Source of the DNA: Intestinimonas massiliensis (ex Afouda et al. 2020) | GTDB taxonomy: Bacteria > Bacillota > Clostridia > Oscillospirales > Oscillospiraceae | Assembly (NCBI RefSeq): GCF_001244995.1 | Contig: NZ_LN869529.1 | Coordinates: 317,454-381,453, forward strand | Length of the DNA: 64,000 bases | Direction of reading: 5' to 3' | Shown here: in pieces, positions 32,576 to 41,041 of the stretch | Layout: the number at the start of each line of letters is the position of its first letter | Position numbering within the stretch: the stretch's first letter is position 1 | Translations under genes and position numbers: made by a program | Notes under the pieces: model-generated | What the model was told of the DNA's origin: nothing | What the model saw: the letters and a program-made list of their open reading frames with translations, nothing else | Databases searched by the model: none

Positions 32576-34987
32576 ATGACAGACCGAGTCAAACGTATGA
32601 AAGAGAGCCTGCGGGTCAACAAATATCCACTGTGTGTGGAGATGTTCCGGCTGGCCAACGAGTCCCTGGATGTGACGGCGGGGGAGCCCATGCTGCTGCG
32701 CCGCTCCAAGCTCCACGCCCATATCCTGGACAACATCACCATTTTCATCGAGCCCGACGACCTGCTGTGCGGCTCTGGAGCCAGTAAGCCCTTTGGCCTG
32801 GAGATGCAGTATGAGTACGGCGTGTGGACCAAGGATGAGGTGGAGTCGCTGAAAAGCGAGATCTACGACATCAGCCCCGAGGATGAGGAAGAGCTCTATC
32901 GGCTCAACGAGCGGTTTGCCGGCAACGCCCTGAACACCAACCTGGTGGAGGCCATGGGCAAGAGCCTGGGGGAGAACGACCGGCTGTGGCCCTTCATGAA
33001 ATCGGGAGTCATCCTGCCACCCTGGAAGGACAAAAGGGGCGGTTCCGGCGGCGGCTTCGCCATGTCGGGGTATGGTCTGGGGCCGGGATTTTCGCTGGTA
33101 TGCGTGGATTACGCCCGCATCCTGAACGAGGGCGCCAAGGGAATCCTGTCCGAGGCGCGCAAGTGCCTGGAGGACCTGCGGTACGACAGCCCGGACGCCA
33201 TTGAGAAGCGCAACTTCTGGGAGGGCGTTATCATCGTGTTCGAGGCGTGGGTCCGCTTCGCGGGCCGCTACGCCGCGCTGGCGGAGCAGATGGCCGAGGA
33301 GGAGGACGACCCCGTCCGGAAGGCCGAGCTGCTGGAGATGGCGCGGATCTGCCGAAAAGTGCCCTATGAGCCCGCGGGGAGCTTCCGGGAGGCGATGCAG
33401 TCCTTCTGGTTCACCTTCCTGATGATTTGCCCCTCGCCCACATCCACCGCAGGCCGCTTTGACCAGTACATGTACCCCTTCTACCGCAGGGATATTGACG
33501 AAGGGAAGATTACCGACGGCGAGGTGCTGGAGCTGCTGGAGATCATGCGCTGCAAGGTGATGAAGGTCAACCGGGTCTCCGGCAAGGCCAACCGGGCCAA
33601 GAACGCCGGCATGGCCAAGTGGTACAACTGGACCATCGGCGGACAGAAGGCCGACGGCTCCGACGCCACCAATGAGCTGTCCTATCTGCTGCTGGAGGCG
33701 GCCCGGGATACCCACCTGCCCCACCACACCGTGACCGTCCGGGTCCATGCCGGCACGCCGGAGAAGCTGATGCTCAAGGCGCTGGAGTGCGTCCGAAGCG
33801 GCTTGGGAATGCCCGCCTTCCTGGGGGATGAGTCCTACATCCATTTCTTTGCCAACCAGAGCCAGACCAACCGGCTGCCCATTGAGGTAGCCCGGGACTA
33901 CTGCGCCACCGGCTGTGTGGATGGCAATGTTCCGGCCGTGACCCGCACCCAGGTGGCCTGCTTTTTCATCATCCCCCACGCCATGGACATCGCCATGCAC
34001 AACGGCTACTGCCGCTACACCAAGGAGATGGTGGGGCTTCCCACCGGCGATGTGACCCGGATGGCCACCTTCGAGGAGTTCAAGCGCGCCGTCTACGATG
34101 AGATCCGATACCTGATGAGTATGGCCAACGAGCGCATCAACGTGGAGATGATCGCCGAGCGGGACCTGTTCCCCGATGTGTTCCGGTCCGCCCTGATGAA
34201 GGACGGTGTGAAGGTGGGCAAAGACATGTTTACCCGCCGGTTCGATTTTGAGAATGGCGCTGTGCTGGGCGCTGTGGGCGGGGTGAACACCGGAAACGCC
34301 CTGTACGCCATCAAAAAGCTGGTCTTTGATGAAAAAAAATACACCATGGAGGAGCTCCTGAAGGCGCTGGACGCCGACTGGGTGGGCTACGAGGCCATGC
34401 AGAAGGAGTTCAAGGCCCAGCCCAAGTACGGCAACGCCTATAAAGAGGTGGACGACATGGTGGCCGATGTCTACAAGCTCCACGCCGACACCTGCCTGGG
34501 CCTGCCCTGCGTCTACGGCGACAGCCTGAAGCCCAACGCCATCTCCATCTCGGCCCACCAGCCCGGCGGCGCGCTGACCGGCGCTACGGCCGACGGGCGC
34601 AAGGGCGGCGAGATTCTGGCGGACGCCTCCCTGTCCCCTGACCACGGCCAGGATACCCACGGCCCGCTGGCGGTGTTCCGCAGCGCCATGGAGGTGGACC
34701 AGGACCCCTATCAGGGCACCCTAATGAACATGAAGTTTCACCCTTCCAACATGAAAAGCGAGGACGATTTAAAGAAGCTGGGCTCTATGATCAAGACCTA
34801 TCTGACCCATGGCGGCAAGCACATCCAGTTCAACGTGGTGGACCGGGCGGAGATGGAGGACGCCAAGATCCACCCGGAGGAGCATCCCGAGCTGGTGGTC
34901 CGGGTGGCGGGCTACAGCGCCTACTTCACCCGCCTGCCCGAATCCATCCAGGACGAAGTCATTGAGCGCACCTCCCAGGACCTGTAA
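32576..34987 (+). CDS. Glycyl radical enzyme 2 (PFL2/dehydratase superfamily)
   Basis: An 803-residue glycyl radical enzyme. The radical loop VVRVAGYSAYF places Gly779; the active Cys is Cys447 in DYCATGCVDGNVPAVTR. As in enzyme 1, the residue two after Cys is Asp (449), not Glu. N-terminal MTDRVKRMKESLRVNKYPLC is close to enzyme 1 but the active-site surroundings differ (GNVPAV versus LNLPGK), suggesting related but not identical substrates. Start at 32576 follows GAAGGGGG. Followed by transporter 2; no activase is adjacent, so the one at 22688 would have to serve both or another is elsewhere. Confidence 0.9.
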   Translation: MTDRVKRMKESLRVNKYPLCVEMFRLANESLDVTAGEPMLLRRSKLHAHILDNITIFIEPDDLLCGSGASKPFGLEMQYEYGVWTKDEVESLKSEIYDISPEDEEELYRLNERFAGNALNTNLVEAMGKSLGENDRLWPFMKSGVILPPWKDKRGGSGGGFAMSGYGLGPGFSLVCVDYARILNEGAKGILSEARKCLEDLRYDSPDAIEKRNFWEGVIIVFEAWVRFAGRYAALAEQMAEEEDDPVRKAELLEMARICRKVPYEPAGSFREAMQSFWFTFLMICPSPTSTAGRFDQYMYPFYRRDIDEGKITDGEVLELLEIMRCKVMKVNRVSGKANRAKNAGMAKWYNWTIGGQKADGSDATNELSYLLLEAARDTHLPHHTVTVRVHAGTPEKLMLKALECVRSGLGMPAFLGDESYIHFFANQSQTNRLPIEVARDYCATGCVDGNVPAVTRTQVACFFIIPHAMDIAMHNGYCRYTKEMVGLPTGDVTRMATFEEFKRAVYDEIRYLMSMANERINVEMIAERDLFPDVFRSALMKDGVKVGKDMFTRRFDFENGAVLGAVGGVNTGNALYAIKKLVFDEKKYTMEELLKALDADWVGYEAMQKEFKAQPKYGNAYKEVDDMVADVYKLHADTCLGLPCVYGDSLKPNAISISAHQPGGALTGATADGRKGGEILADASLSPDHGQDTHGPLAVFRSAMEVDQDPYQGTLMNMKFHPSNMKSEDDLKKLGSMIKTYLTHGGKHIQFNVVDRAEMEDAKIHPEEHPELVVRVAGYSAYFTRLPESIQDEVIERTSQDL

Positions 34988-35047
34988 CGAAATGCGAAAA
35001 GGGGCGCGGCCCGCTTCCGCGCAAAAAAGAAAGAGAGGTAACGGTTT

Positions 35048-36349
35048 ATGGCACTTTGGCTGTGTATCATCGCAATCGTGATCTCCATCCTCGTCGGCTG
35101 GAAGTTCAAGCTCAACACGGGTATCCTGGCAATGGGCTTTGCCTTTGTCATCGGCATCTGCGTCATGGGTATGAAGGCCTCGGCCATCATCGCCTTCTGG
35201 CCCACAACCATCGTATTCTACCTGCTGTCCATCTCCCTGTTCTTCAACTATGCCACGGAAAACGGCACCATGGAGGTGCTGGGGCAGAAGCTGCTGTATG
35301 CCATGGGCGGCAACGCCAAGCTGGTGCCCTTTGCCATCGCCGCGGTGTCCGCCATCGTGGGCGGGCTGGGTGCGGGCGCCTCCACTCCCGCTATCGTGGG
35401 CCCCTTCGCTTTTGTCATGGCCGCCACAGCCGGCGTAAACCCGGTCCTGACGGCGATCGCCATCACCTTCGGCAACCTGGTGGGCTCCAATAACCCCTAC
35501 AACGGCTACGGCGGAAGCATCTCCAAGAACCTGATTATCGCCAACGGCGTGGATGAGGTCACCACCATGGATTGGTCTCTAAAAATTTGGTTCAACTGCT
35601 GCATCATCACCATCCTTATCATTGTCCTGTTTTACCTTGTCCTGAAGGGCCACAAGGCCGATAAGGTAGCCATGGGGCAGAGGCCGCCCGCCTTCAACCC
35701 GATTCAGAAGAGAACGGTGACCATCCTGTTGGCGGCCTTCTTTCTGATGGTAGTGCCCCCCATCCTGAACACCTGGATTCAGGGCGTGGCCATCCTGTCC
35801 ACCCTGAACCAGTTGTGCCAGCCGCAGGTCATTATGATGCTGGGCGCGCTGCTGTGCGCGGTGCTGAAGCTGGGCGATGAGAAGACGGTGATCCGCAAGA
35901 TCCCCATCAGCACCATCGTCATGATTGTGGGTGTCTATTCCCTGATCAAGGTGGCCGCTGAGGCCGGCCTGGTGGATTTTATCTCCGGCGTCCTGAGCAG
36001 CAGCATTCCGCGCCTCCTGGTGCCCGCTGCCATCGTCCTATTTGCCGCGTTCCTCAGCTTCTTCTCCAGTTCCACCTCCACCGTCATGCCTCTTATGTAT
36101 CCTATGGTTCCCGCGCTGGCAGCCAGCCTGAGCCTGAATCCCATCACTTTGTATACCTGTATCTTTTTCGGTGGCCTGGCGACGGCCTGCTCCCCCTTCT
36201 CCACCGGAGGCGCCGTGTGCATCGCCGCCAACCCCTATGAGGATCAGAAGGAGCTGTTGTCCAACAAGATGATCGTTGCCGCGCTGGTGTGTCCGGTGGT
36301 TACCATCATCGCCGCAGAACTGGGTTTGTTTAGCCTGTTCCAGGCGTGA
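35048..36349 (+). CDS. SLC13/MatC-like carboxylate transporter 2
   Basis: A 433-residue, ~12-span membrane protein, paralogous to transporter 1 (GWKFKLNTGILAMGFAFVIG; LFFNYATENGTMEVLGQKLL; FSSSTSTVMPLMYPMVPAL; CSPFSTGGAVCIAANPYEDQ). It follows glycyl radical enzyme 2 by 60 bases with an AGAGAGG site, so it is probably cotranscribed and imports that enzyme's substrate. Family known for di/tricarboxylates; exact solute unknown. Confidence 0.8.
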   Translation: MALWLCIIAIVISILVGWKFKLNTGILAMGFAFVIGICVMGMKASAIIAFWPTTIVFYLLSISLFFNYATENGTMEVLGQKLLYAMGGNAKLVPFAIAAVSAIVGGLGAGASTPAIVGPFAFVMAATAGVNPVLTAIAITFGNLVGSNNPYNGYGGSISKNLIIANGVDEVTTMDWSLKIWFNCCIITILIIVLFYLVLKGHKADKVAMGQRPPAFNPIQKRTVTILLAAFFLMVVPPILNTWIQGVAILSTLNQLCQPQVIMMLGALLCAVLKLGDEKTVIRKIPISTIVMIVGVYSLIKVAAEAGLVDFISGVLSSSIPRLLVPAAIVLFAAFLSFFSSSTSTVMPLMYPMVPALAASLSLNPITLYTCIFFGGLATACSPFSTGGAVCIAANPYEDQKELLSNKMIVAALVCPVVTIIAAELGLFSLFQA

Positions 36350-36429
36350 ATGTCCATAGTGAATTGTCAAACCAAGTGCAACCGGAATTGAGTTCGAAGT
36401 CCCATAATTCCTGGATAGAGGTACGGACA

Positions 36430-36462
36430 AAGGGGGCCGCTGCAATTTGCAGCGGCCCCCTT
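36430..36462. terminator. Bidirectional terminator between transporter 2 and tspO
   Basis: 15-bp perfect arms (AAGGGGGCCGCTGCA with TGCAGCGGCCCCCTT), 3-base loop. Ends of two converging genes. Confidence 0.8.
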
Positions 36463-36474
36463 CCTTGCAGCGCT

Positions 36475-36948
36475 TCAGTTCAGTATCCAGACACCAAAAT
36501 TCAAGTAGGCGGCAAAGGTTACCCAGAGAAGATAGGGGATTTGCAGCCATGCCGCCAGAGGATCGACCTTGCGGAAGGAGAAGATCATCCACAGGATTAA
36601 TAGCCATAATATGATCAACCAGATAAGCGCAAAGCCAAAGTTCTGGAGATTGAAGAAGATAATGCTCCAGAAAAAGTTGAACGCCAACTGAACAAGGAAA
36701 AGCAGCAGACCGTGGGTACGTGCCCTGGACGCCTGTGCGGAGTAGATCCGGGCGGCACCGAAACCCATGAGTGCAAATAGAACGGCCCAGACAATTGGGA
36801 ACACGATGCTGGGCGGTGACAAAGGAGGCTGTTCCACTGTTGCCATATAGGCTTTGGTGCCATCCCGGGTCAGCCATCCGGAGAGGCCTCCGACTGCTTC
36901 TGTAAAGACAATCCAAATGAGATATGGTTTCCGCATGTGCTTTTCCAT
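36475..36948 (-). CDS. tspO: TspO/MBR family membrane protein
   Basis: A 157-residue, five-span protein of the TspO (translocator/peripheral benzodiazepine receptor) family: LSGWLTRDGTKAYMATVEQP, PSIVFPIVWAVLFALMGFGA, QLAFNFFWSIIFFNLQNFGF, and the last span LQIPYLLWVTFAAYLNFGVW with the conserved aromatic cluster. TspO binds porphyrins/tetrapyrroles and sterol-like ligands; its bacterial role is stress-related and unsettled. The ATG at 36948 follows GGGTGA. It is monocistronic. Confidence 0.9.
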   Translation of the reverse strand: MEKHMRKPYLIWIVFTEAVGGLSGWLTRDGTKAYMATVEQPPLSPPSIVFPIVWAVLFALMGFGAARIYSAQASRARTHGLLLFLVQLAFNFFWSIIFFNLQNFGFALIWLIILWLLILWMIFSFRKVDPLAAWLQIPYLLWVTFAAYLNFGVWILN

Positions 36949-37159
36949 ACACAATCACCCAAGCATAGAATATGTGAGTTTGTTCCCCAATTATGCATTC
37001 AGAGCAACTGCTTTCAGACGGGCTTAGAAAATGATAAGGCAAAACGGTGCGCAGCCTGCCACGGGAATCGTTCCCCCTTCCAGGCCGCAGACCAGCGCAG
37101 CGATTGCAGTTTAGAGACGAGAAGCAGCAGAATGCGTGCACGACGAGGTTTGCTGTGAA

Positions 37160-37202
37160 ATAGAAAAGCTCGTCGCAGACGCTATAACGCTTGCGACGAG
37201 CT
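37160..37202 (-). terminator. Terminator-like hairpin beside transposase debris
   Basis: 11-bp arms AGCTCGTCGCA (37167-37177) and TGCGACGAGCT (37192-37202), followed on the minus strand by TTTTCTATTT. Confidence 0.55.
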
Positions 37203-37458
37203 GGCTCGACAGGAACGAGCGATAACCACCCGCGCCGCGAATGGGACGGCCATCCCTGGCCACAATCCGCCCGAGGACAGGCTGATCGCCTGTCCCTCCG
37301 GGCCACCGCTCCGGACAGACATAGGCATCCCGTGCCGCGTCATAGCAAAAAGCACTGCTGTCAAGCTCCGTCTTTTGAATGGCTGGCGTTTGCCGCGACC
37401 GAGCGCAGAACACCGTATGGAACCGCCTCAGATGAAAATCAAGAAACTTTATAACCAA
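37203..37458 (-). pseudogene. Transposase remnant (IS1182-like)
   Basis: The minus strand encodes FLDFHLRRFHTVFCARSRQT and then KTELDSSAFCYDAARDAYVC followed by PERWPGG, a pattern like the Cys-containing middle region of IS1182-type transposases (FxYDxxxDxYxCP). No start, no DDE motifs; the frame decays on both sides. The family call rests on this one motif. Confidence 0.4.
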
Positions 37459-37757
37459 TTGGTATTGACAACGGAGAAAGCGTTGTCTTATCTACGTTAT
37501 ATGGAAAATATTCAAATATTACACTGTGAGCAATATATATCTACGGAACGAGTTTACGCAAGTTTAGAGATATTTTCCGTGATGCCGTAGACGTGCGCTT
37601 GCCCACAGTCCATTCACCTCTGTGAAACGGCCTCCCCGCAAGGAGAGTGGAACTCCTGGGGAAATTACAACAAGTTTCCACCTTTTGGATGGCCGCAGAC
37701 ATTAGAAAATGGAGTAGCGGCCGCGCCTTATCATTTCGGGAAACGAAGAAGCGAGGG
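37459..37757. other. AT-rich stretch with promoter-like inverted repeat, no gene
   Basis: Contains TTGACA (37465-37470) overlapping the dyad GACAACG-N7-CGTTGTC (37467-37487), then TTATCT 17 bases after TTGACA. No gene follows on the plus strand. No terminator was found after nagA, which ends at 37758 on the minus strand. Confidence 0.35.
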
Positions 37758-38888
37758 TTACAGCGCTCCGGAAACCACTTCGCCGTGGAAGAGAACTGCT
37801 TTCAGATTGTAGTCCTTGTCCAGCACGGCAATATTAGCATTCTTGCCCACATCCAGAGAACCGACGTGGTCGTAAATGCCCAGCACCTTAGCAGGATTTA
37901 CCGCCGCTGCGGTGACGGCATCCTCCAGAGAGATACCAAAGCCAGTGACGGTTTTTACGCACTGCATCAAATCACTGACAGAGCCGGCCAGCGTGTTGGG
38001 ATCACCCTTTATGGTGGCTCGATTGCCGTGTACTTCGATGGCCTGTCCGCCGAAAGGATACTCGCCGTCAGGCATCCCGGTAGCCCGGAGGGAGTCGGAA
38101 ACCATGATGACCCGGTCCCGACCGAAGAGCTGGAACACGGTGCGGATGACGCTGGGATGAATGTGTACGCCATCGCAAATCAGCTCCACTTTGACCTCGG
38201 GATGGTCGAAGGCGGCGCCTACCACACCAGGTTCCCGATGGGTAAAGGGCAACATAGCGTTGAACAGGTGGGTAGCCTGCCGTGCGCCTGCCGCATAGGC
38301 GGCGTAAGCGGTGTCGTAGTTGGCGGTGGTGTGGCCCAGAGAAACCGTCACCCCGTCGTCAATTGCTCCCTTGATGAACTCCATGGCGCCAGGCTGCTCG
38401 CAGGCCAGCGTCACCAGTTTCACCAGACCGTTTGCGGCTACCTGAAGCCGATGGAGCATGGCGGGGTCCGGATTGTGAAGGTAGGCGCCGTTCTGTGCTC
38501 CCTTTTTTGCCATGCAGAGAAAGGGACCTTCCAAATTGATACCTACCAGCTCCGCGCCGCCTGGGCCTGCGGCCTTGTGAGCAGCGGCGGTTTTGCACAC
38601 GTCGGTGAGAATCTCCTCGGACAGCGTCATACCTGCCGGGCAGATCTGGGTAATGCCCCGGCTCAGCTCATAATCTGCCATCTTCCGGAGTCCTTCTGCC
38701 GATGCATCAGAGAAGTCTTCTCCCACACATCCGTGGAAGTGGAGGTCCGTCAACCCGGGAATGAGATAGCAGCCAGACACATCCACAGAGCTGTCGGCAT
38801 CTTGTGTAATCAATCCGTTTTCTACACAGAGATCCCGGAGGATAAAGCCTTTCGTCGAATCAAAAACCTGTCCGCCGGCCAGTTTCAT
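37758..38888 (-). CDS. nagA: N-acetylglucosamine-6-phosphate deacetylase
   Basis: A 376-residue amidohydrolase. Visible: CYLIPGLTDLHFHGCVGEDF (HxHG metal site), GINLEGPFLCMAKKGAQNGA, SLGHTTANYDTAYAA, ATHLFNAMLPFTHREPGVVG and IMVSDSLRATGMPDG with the catalytic Asp. It releases acetate from GlcNAc-6-P to give glucosamine-6-P. It overlaps nagB by 4 bases (ATGA) and is the last gene of the sialic acid/GlcNAc catabolic operon. Confidence 0.96.
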   Translation of the reverse strand: MKLAGGQVFDSTKGFILRDLCVENGLITQDADSSVDVSGCYLIPGLTDLHFHGCVGEDFSDASAEGLRKMADYELSRGITQICPAGMTLSEEILTDVCKTAAAHKAAGPGGAELVGINLEGPFLCMAKKGAQNGAYLHNPDPAMLHRLQVAANGLVKLVTLACEQPGAMEFIKGAIDDGVTVSLGHTTANYDTAYAAYAAGARQATHLFNAMLPFTHREPGVVGAAFDHPEVKVELICDGVHIHPSVIRTVFQLFGRDRVIMVSDSLRATGMPDGEYPFGGQAIEVHGNRATIKGDPNTLAGSVSDLMQCVKTVTGFGISLEDAVTAAAVNPAKVLGIYDHVGSLDVGKNANIAVLDKDYNLKAVLFHGEVVSGAL

Positions 38889-39637
38889 ATGACTACAACT
38901 CCTTCCCGGGAAGGCAGCTTGCTCAATGCTGCGCGGTCAGCTACAATGATGACATCGGGGTGAATCTGAAGAATAGAGGCGGGTACCTGCGGATCAATCT
39001 TGCCGGAGAGCGTTTTGACGACAGCGTCTGCCTTTTCGATGCCGCTGACAACTACCAGAACCCGCTTAGCCTGCATGATGTGCTTCACGCCCATGGTTAG
39101 AGCCTGACGAGGCACATCAGCCTCAGAGGTGAAAAACCGCTTGTTGGCGTCGATGGTGTTTTCAGTCAGATTTACTACGTGAGTGCCAAGAGTGAATTTA
39201 TCGGCCGGCTCGTTGAAGCCAATGTGGCCGTTGCGGCCCAGACCCAGAAGTTGGAGGTCAATGCCGCCCAGAGAGTCGATAAGGGCGTCGTAGCGGGCGC
39301 ACTCTGCGTCGGGATCTTCCGCCAGACCGTTGGGGACATTGGTTTTGCTGACGTCAATGTCCACCCGGCTGAACAGGTAGTGATTCATAAACCAGCGATA
39401 GCTCTGATCGTGGTCACCCCCTAGCCCCCGATACTCGTCCAGATTGACGCTATGCATCTTGGAGAAGGAGAGATCCTTCTTCTCACACCACTCCACCAGC
39501 TGATCATAGGTGCCGATGGGGGTGGAGCCGGTGGCCAGGCCCAGCACGCAGTCGGGCTTTAGGATCACCTGAGCAGAAATGATATTGGCTGCCTGACGGC
39601 TCATGGCGCGGTAATCCGCGCACTCGTAAATGCGCAT
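38885..39637 (-). CDS. nagB: Glucosamine-6-phosphate deaminase
   Basis: A 250-residue isomerase/deaminase with all family signatures: VLGLATGSTPIGTYDQLVEW, VNLDEYRGLGGDHDQSYRWF, LLGLGRNGHIGFNEPADKF and ALTMGVKHIMQAKRVLVVVS. It converts glucosamine-6-P to fructose-6-P and ammonia, delivering amino sugar carbon to glycolysis. Located between nanA and nagA with tight spacing. Confidence 0.97.
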   Translation of the reverse strand: MRIYECADYRAMSRQAANIISAQVILKPDCVLGLATGSTPIGTYDQLVEWCEKKDLSFSKMHSVNLDEYRGLGGDHDQSYRWFMNHYLFSRVDIDVSKTNVPNGLAEDPDAECARYDALIDSLGGIDLQLLGLGRNGHIGFNEPADKFTLGTHVVNLTENTIDANKRFFTSEADVPRQALTMGVKHIMQAKRVLVVVSGIEKADAVVKTLSGKIDPQVPASILQIHPDVIIVADRAALSKLPSREGVVVI

Positions 39638-39651
39638 GGAGTGATCTCCTC

Positions 39652-40566
39652 TCAGCAGAATTTCTGAATGGCTGCCTGAATCATATCAGAGCAGACATGC
39701 ACAACGGCACTATCGGCTTCGGTCAGATTGGGTAGAGGAGCCCGGACACCGCCCAGATTCAGACCGTACTGCTTTTTCAGAATGGCCTTCATAACAGCAT
39801 ACAGATTGCCCTTGGCAGAGCACATCTTGTAGATAATACGGCAGATTTCGTTCTGAACTGCTGCAGCCTTTTCCACCTTACCGGCATAGAACAGCTCCCA
39901 TATCTTCAAGAACAACTCGGGCATCACGGCATAGGTGCCGCCGATACCACCGGTAGCACCGATGGCAAGTCCGGAGACCAACTGCTCGTCGGGACCATTC
40001 ATCACCACGAAGTTGCTGCCGCCTTGATCCTTCCACATCTGAATGTCCTGAGTGGGCATGGAGGAGTTTTTTACGCCAATAACTTTGGGGTTTTTCTGCA
40101 TTTCTGCCAGAAGAGAGGGCGTCAGGGATACGCCTGCCAGTTGTGGGATGTTGTAGATGATGAAGTCGGTGCTGGGGGCGGCGGCGGATATGTCGTTCCA
40201 GTACCCGGCGATGCCGTAGGGGGGCAGGTGGAAGTAGATGGGCGGGATGGCCGCGATAGCGTCCACGCCCAGGCCCTCGGCATGCCTTGCCAGCTCCTGG
40301 GAGTCGGCGGTGTTGTTGCAGGCCACGTGGGCGATGATGGTCAGCTTGCCGCCCACCTCGGCCATGACGTTCTCCAGCACCACCTTGCGCTCGGCTACGC
40401 TCTGGTAGATGCACTCGCCGGAGGAGCCGCCCACGTAGAGGCCCTTCACGCCCTTTTCGAGCAGGTGCCGGGCCAGGGCCCGGGTCCGCTCGGGGGAGAT
40501 GCTGCCCGCATCGTCATAGCAGGCATAGAAGGCGGGGATGACCCCCTGGTATTTTTTAATATCCAT
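39652..40566 (-). CDS. nanA: N-acetylneuraminate lyase
   Basis: A 304-residue DapA-superfamily aldolase: GLYVGGSSGECIYQSVAERK (the GGSSGE typical of sialic acid lyases), FIIYNIPQLAGVSLTP with the catalytic Tyr, KVIGVKNSSMPTQDIQMW with the Schiff-base Lys, and GATGGIGGTYAVMPELF. It splits Neu5Ac to ManNAc and pyruvate. Start at 40566 follows AGAGG; an upstream in-frame ATG lacks a site. It overlaps the end of the YhcH gene by 11 bases. Confidence 0.93.
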   Translation of the reverse strand: MDIKKYQGVIPAFYACYDDAGSISPERTRALARHLLEKGVKGLYVGGSSGECIYQSVAERKVVLENVMAEVGGKLTIIAHVACNNTADSQELARHAEGLGVDAIAAIPPIYFHLPPYGIAGYWNDISAAAPSTDFIIYNIPQLAGVSLTPSLLAEMQKNPKVIGVKNSSMPTQDIQMWKDQGGSNFVVMNGPDEQLVSGLAIGATGGIGGTYAVMPELFLKIWELFYAGKVEKAAAVQNEICRIIYKMCSAKGNLYAVMKAILKKQYGLNLGGVRAPLPNLTEADSAVVHVCSDMIQAAIQKFC

Positions 40567-41041
40567 AGGAATATGACCTCTTTCCGCCCGAATAGGCAAT
40601 TTTTAAGACCAGCTTATCCACGTCCACCGCGGTGCCGGCGGCGATCTTTGGCAGATGCCCTTCACCGGGGAAAACGAGCAGAAAAGCCCCCTGCTCCAGG
40701 GTGAGGATTTCTTTAGGCGCCCCATGGTACATGACCGCGTCTTCCTCCGCCCGAACCTCAACCGGCTCCAGCGCTTCGATGGGCGCAAGCGCCACCTTTT
40801 CAATGCCGGTGAGGACGACGTGGAGATCCAGGTATCGCTGATGTGCCTCGAATGGCGTCCCTTGGGAGAGGGGGGCGGTCGTGTAAGTGAAATGGTTGCC
40901 GTAGACTTCGTCCCCAGCGATCTCTACCCGTCCAAGTGGGAGCGCCGTCAGGTCAGCCGTCTGGAGGAAGTCAATCCCCCTGTCGATGTTTGGCGACATC
41001 CCACGGTACCGGGCCAGATAACACAGTCGATCAAATATCAT
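40556..41041 (-). CDS. YhcH/YjgK/YiaL family protein (sialic acid anomerase-like)
   Basis: A 161-residue cupin-like protein of the DUF386 family: LPLGRVEIAGDEVYGNHFTY, FEAHQRYLDLHVVLTGIEKV with the conserved EAH..LDLH metal ligands, and FLLVFPGEGHLPKI. In nan operons such proteins (NanQ/YhcH) are reported to assist sugar anomerisation or processing. It overlaps nanK by 4 bases and nanA by 11, so it is translationally coupled. Confidence 0.88.
   Translation of the reverse strand: MIFDRLCYLARYRGMSPNIDRGIDFLQTADLTALPLGRVEIAGDEVYGNHFTYTTAPLSQGTPFEAHQRYLDLHVVLTGIEKVALAPIEALEPVEVRAEEDAVMYHGAPKEILTLEQGAFLLVFPGEGHLPKIAAGTAVDVDKLVLKIAYSGGKRSYSYGY

Noticed and set aside
32516-34660. 714-codon minus-strand frame opposite glycyl radical enzyme 2
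   Set aside because: Antisense to a complete, motif-verified enzyme; Gly/His/Leu-rich shadow sequence.
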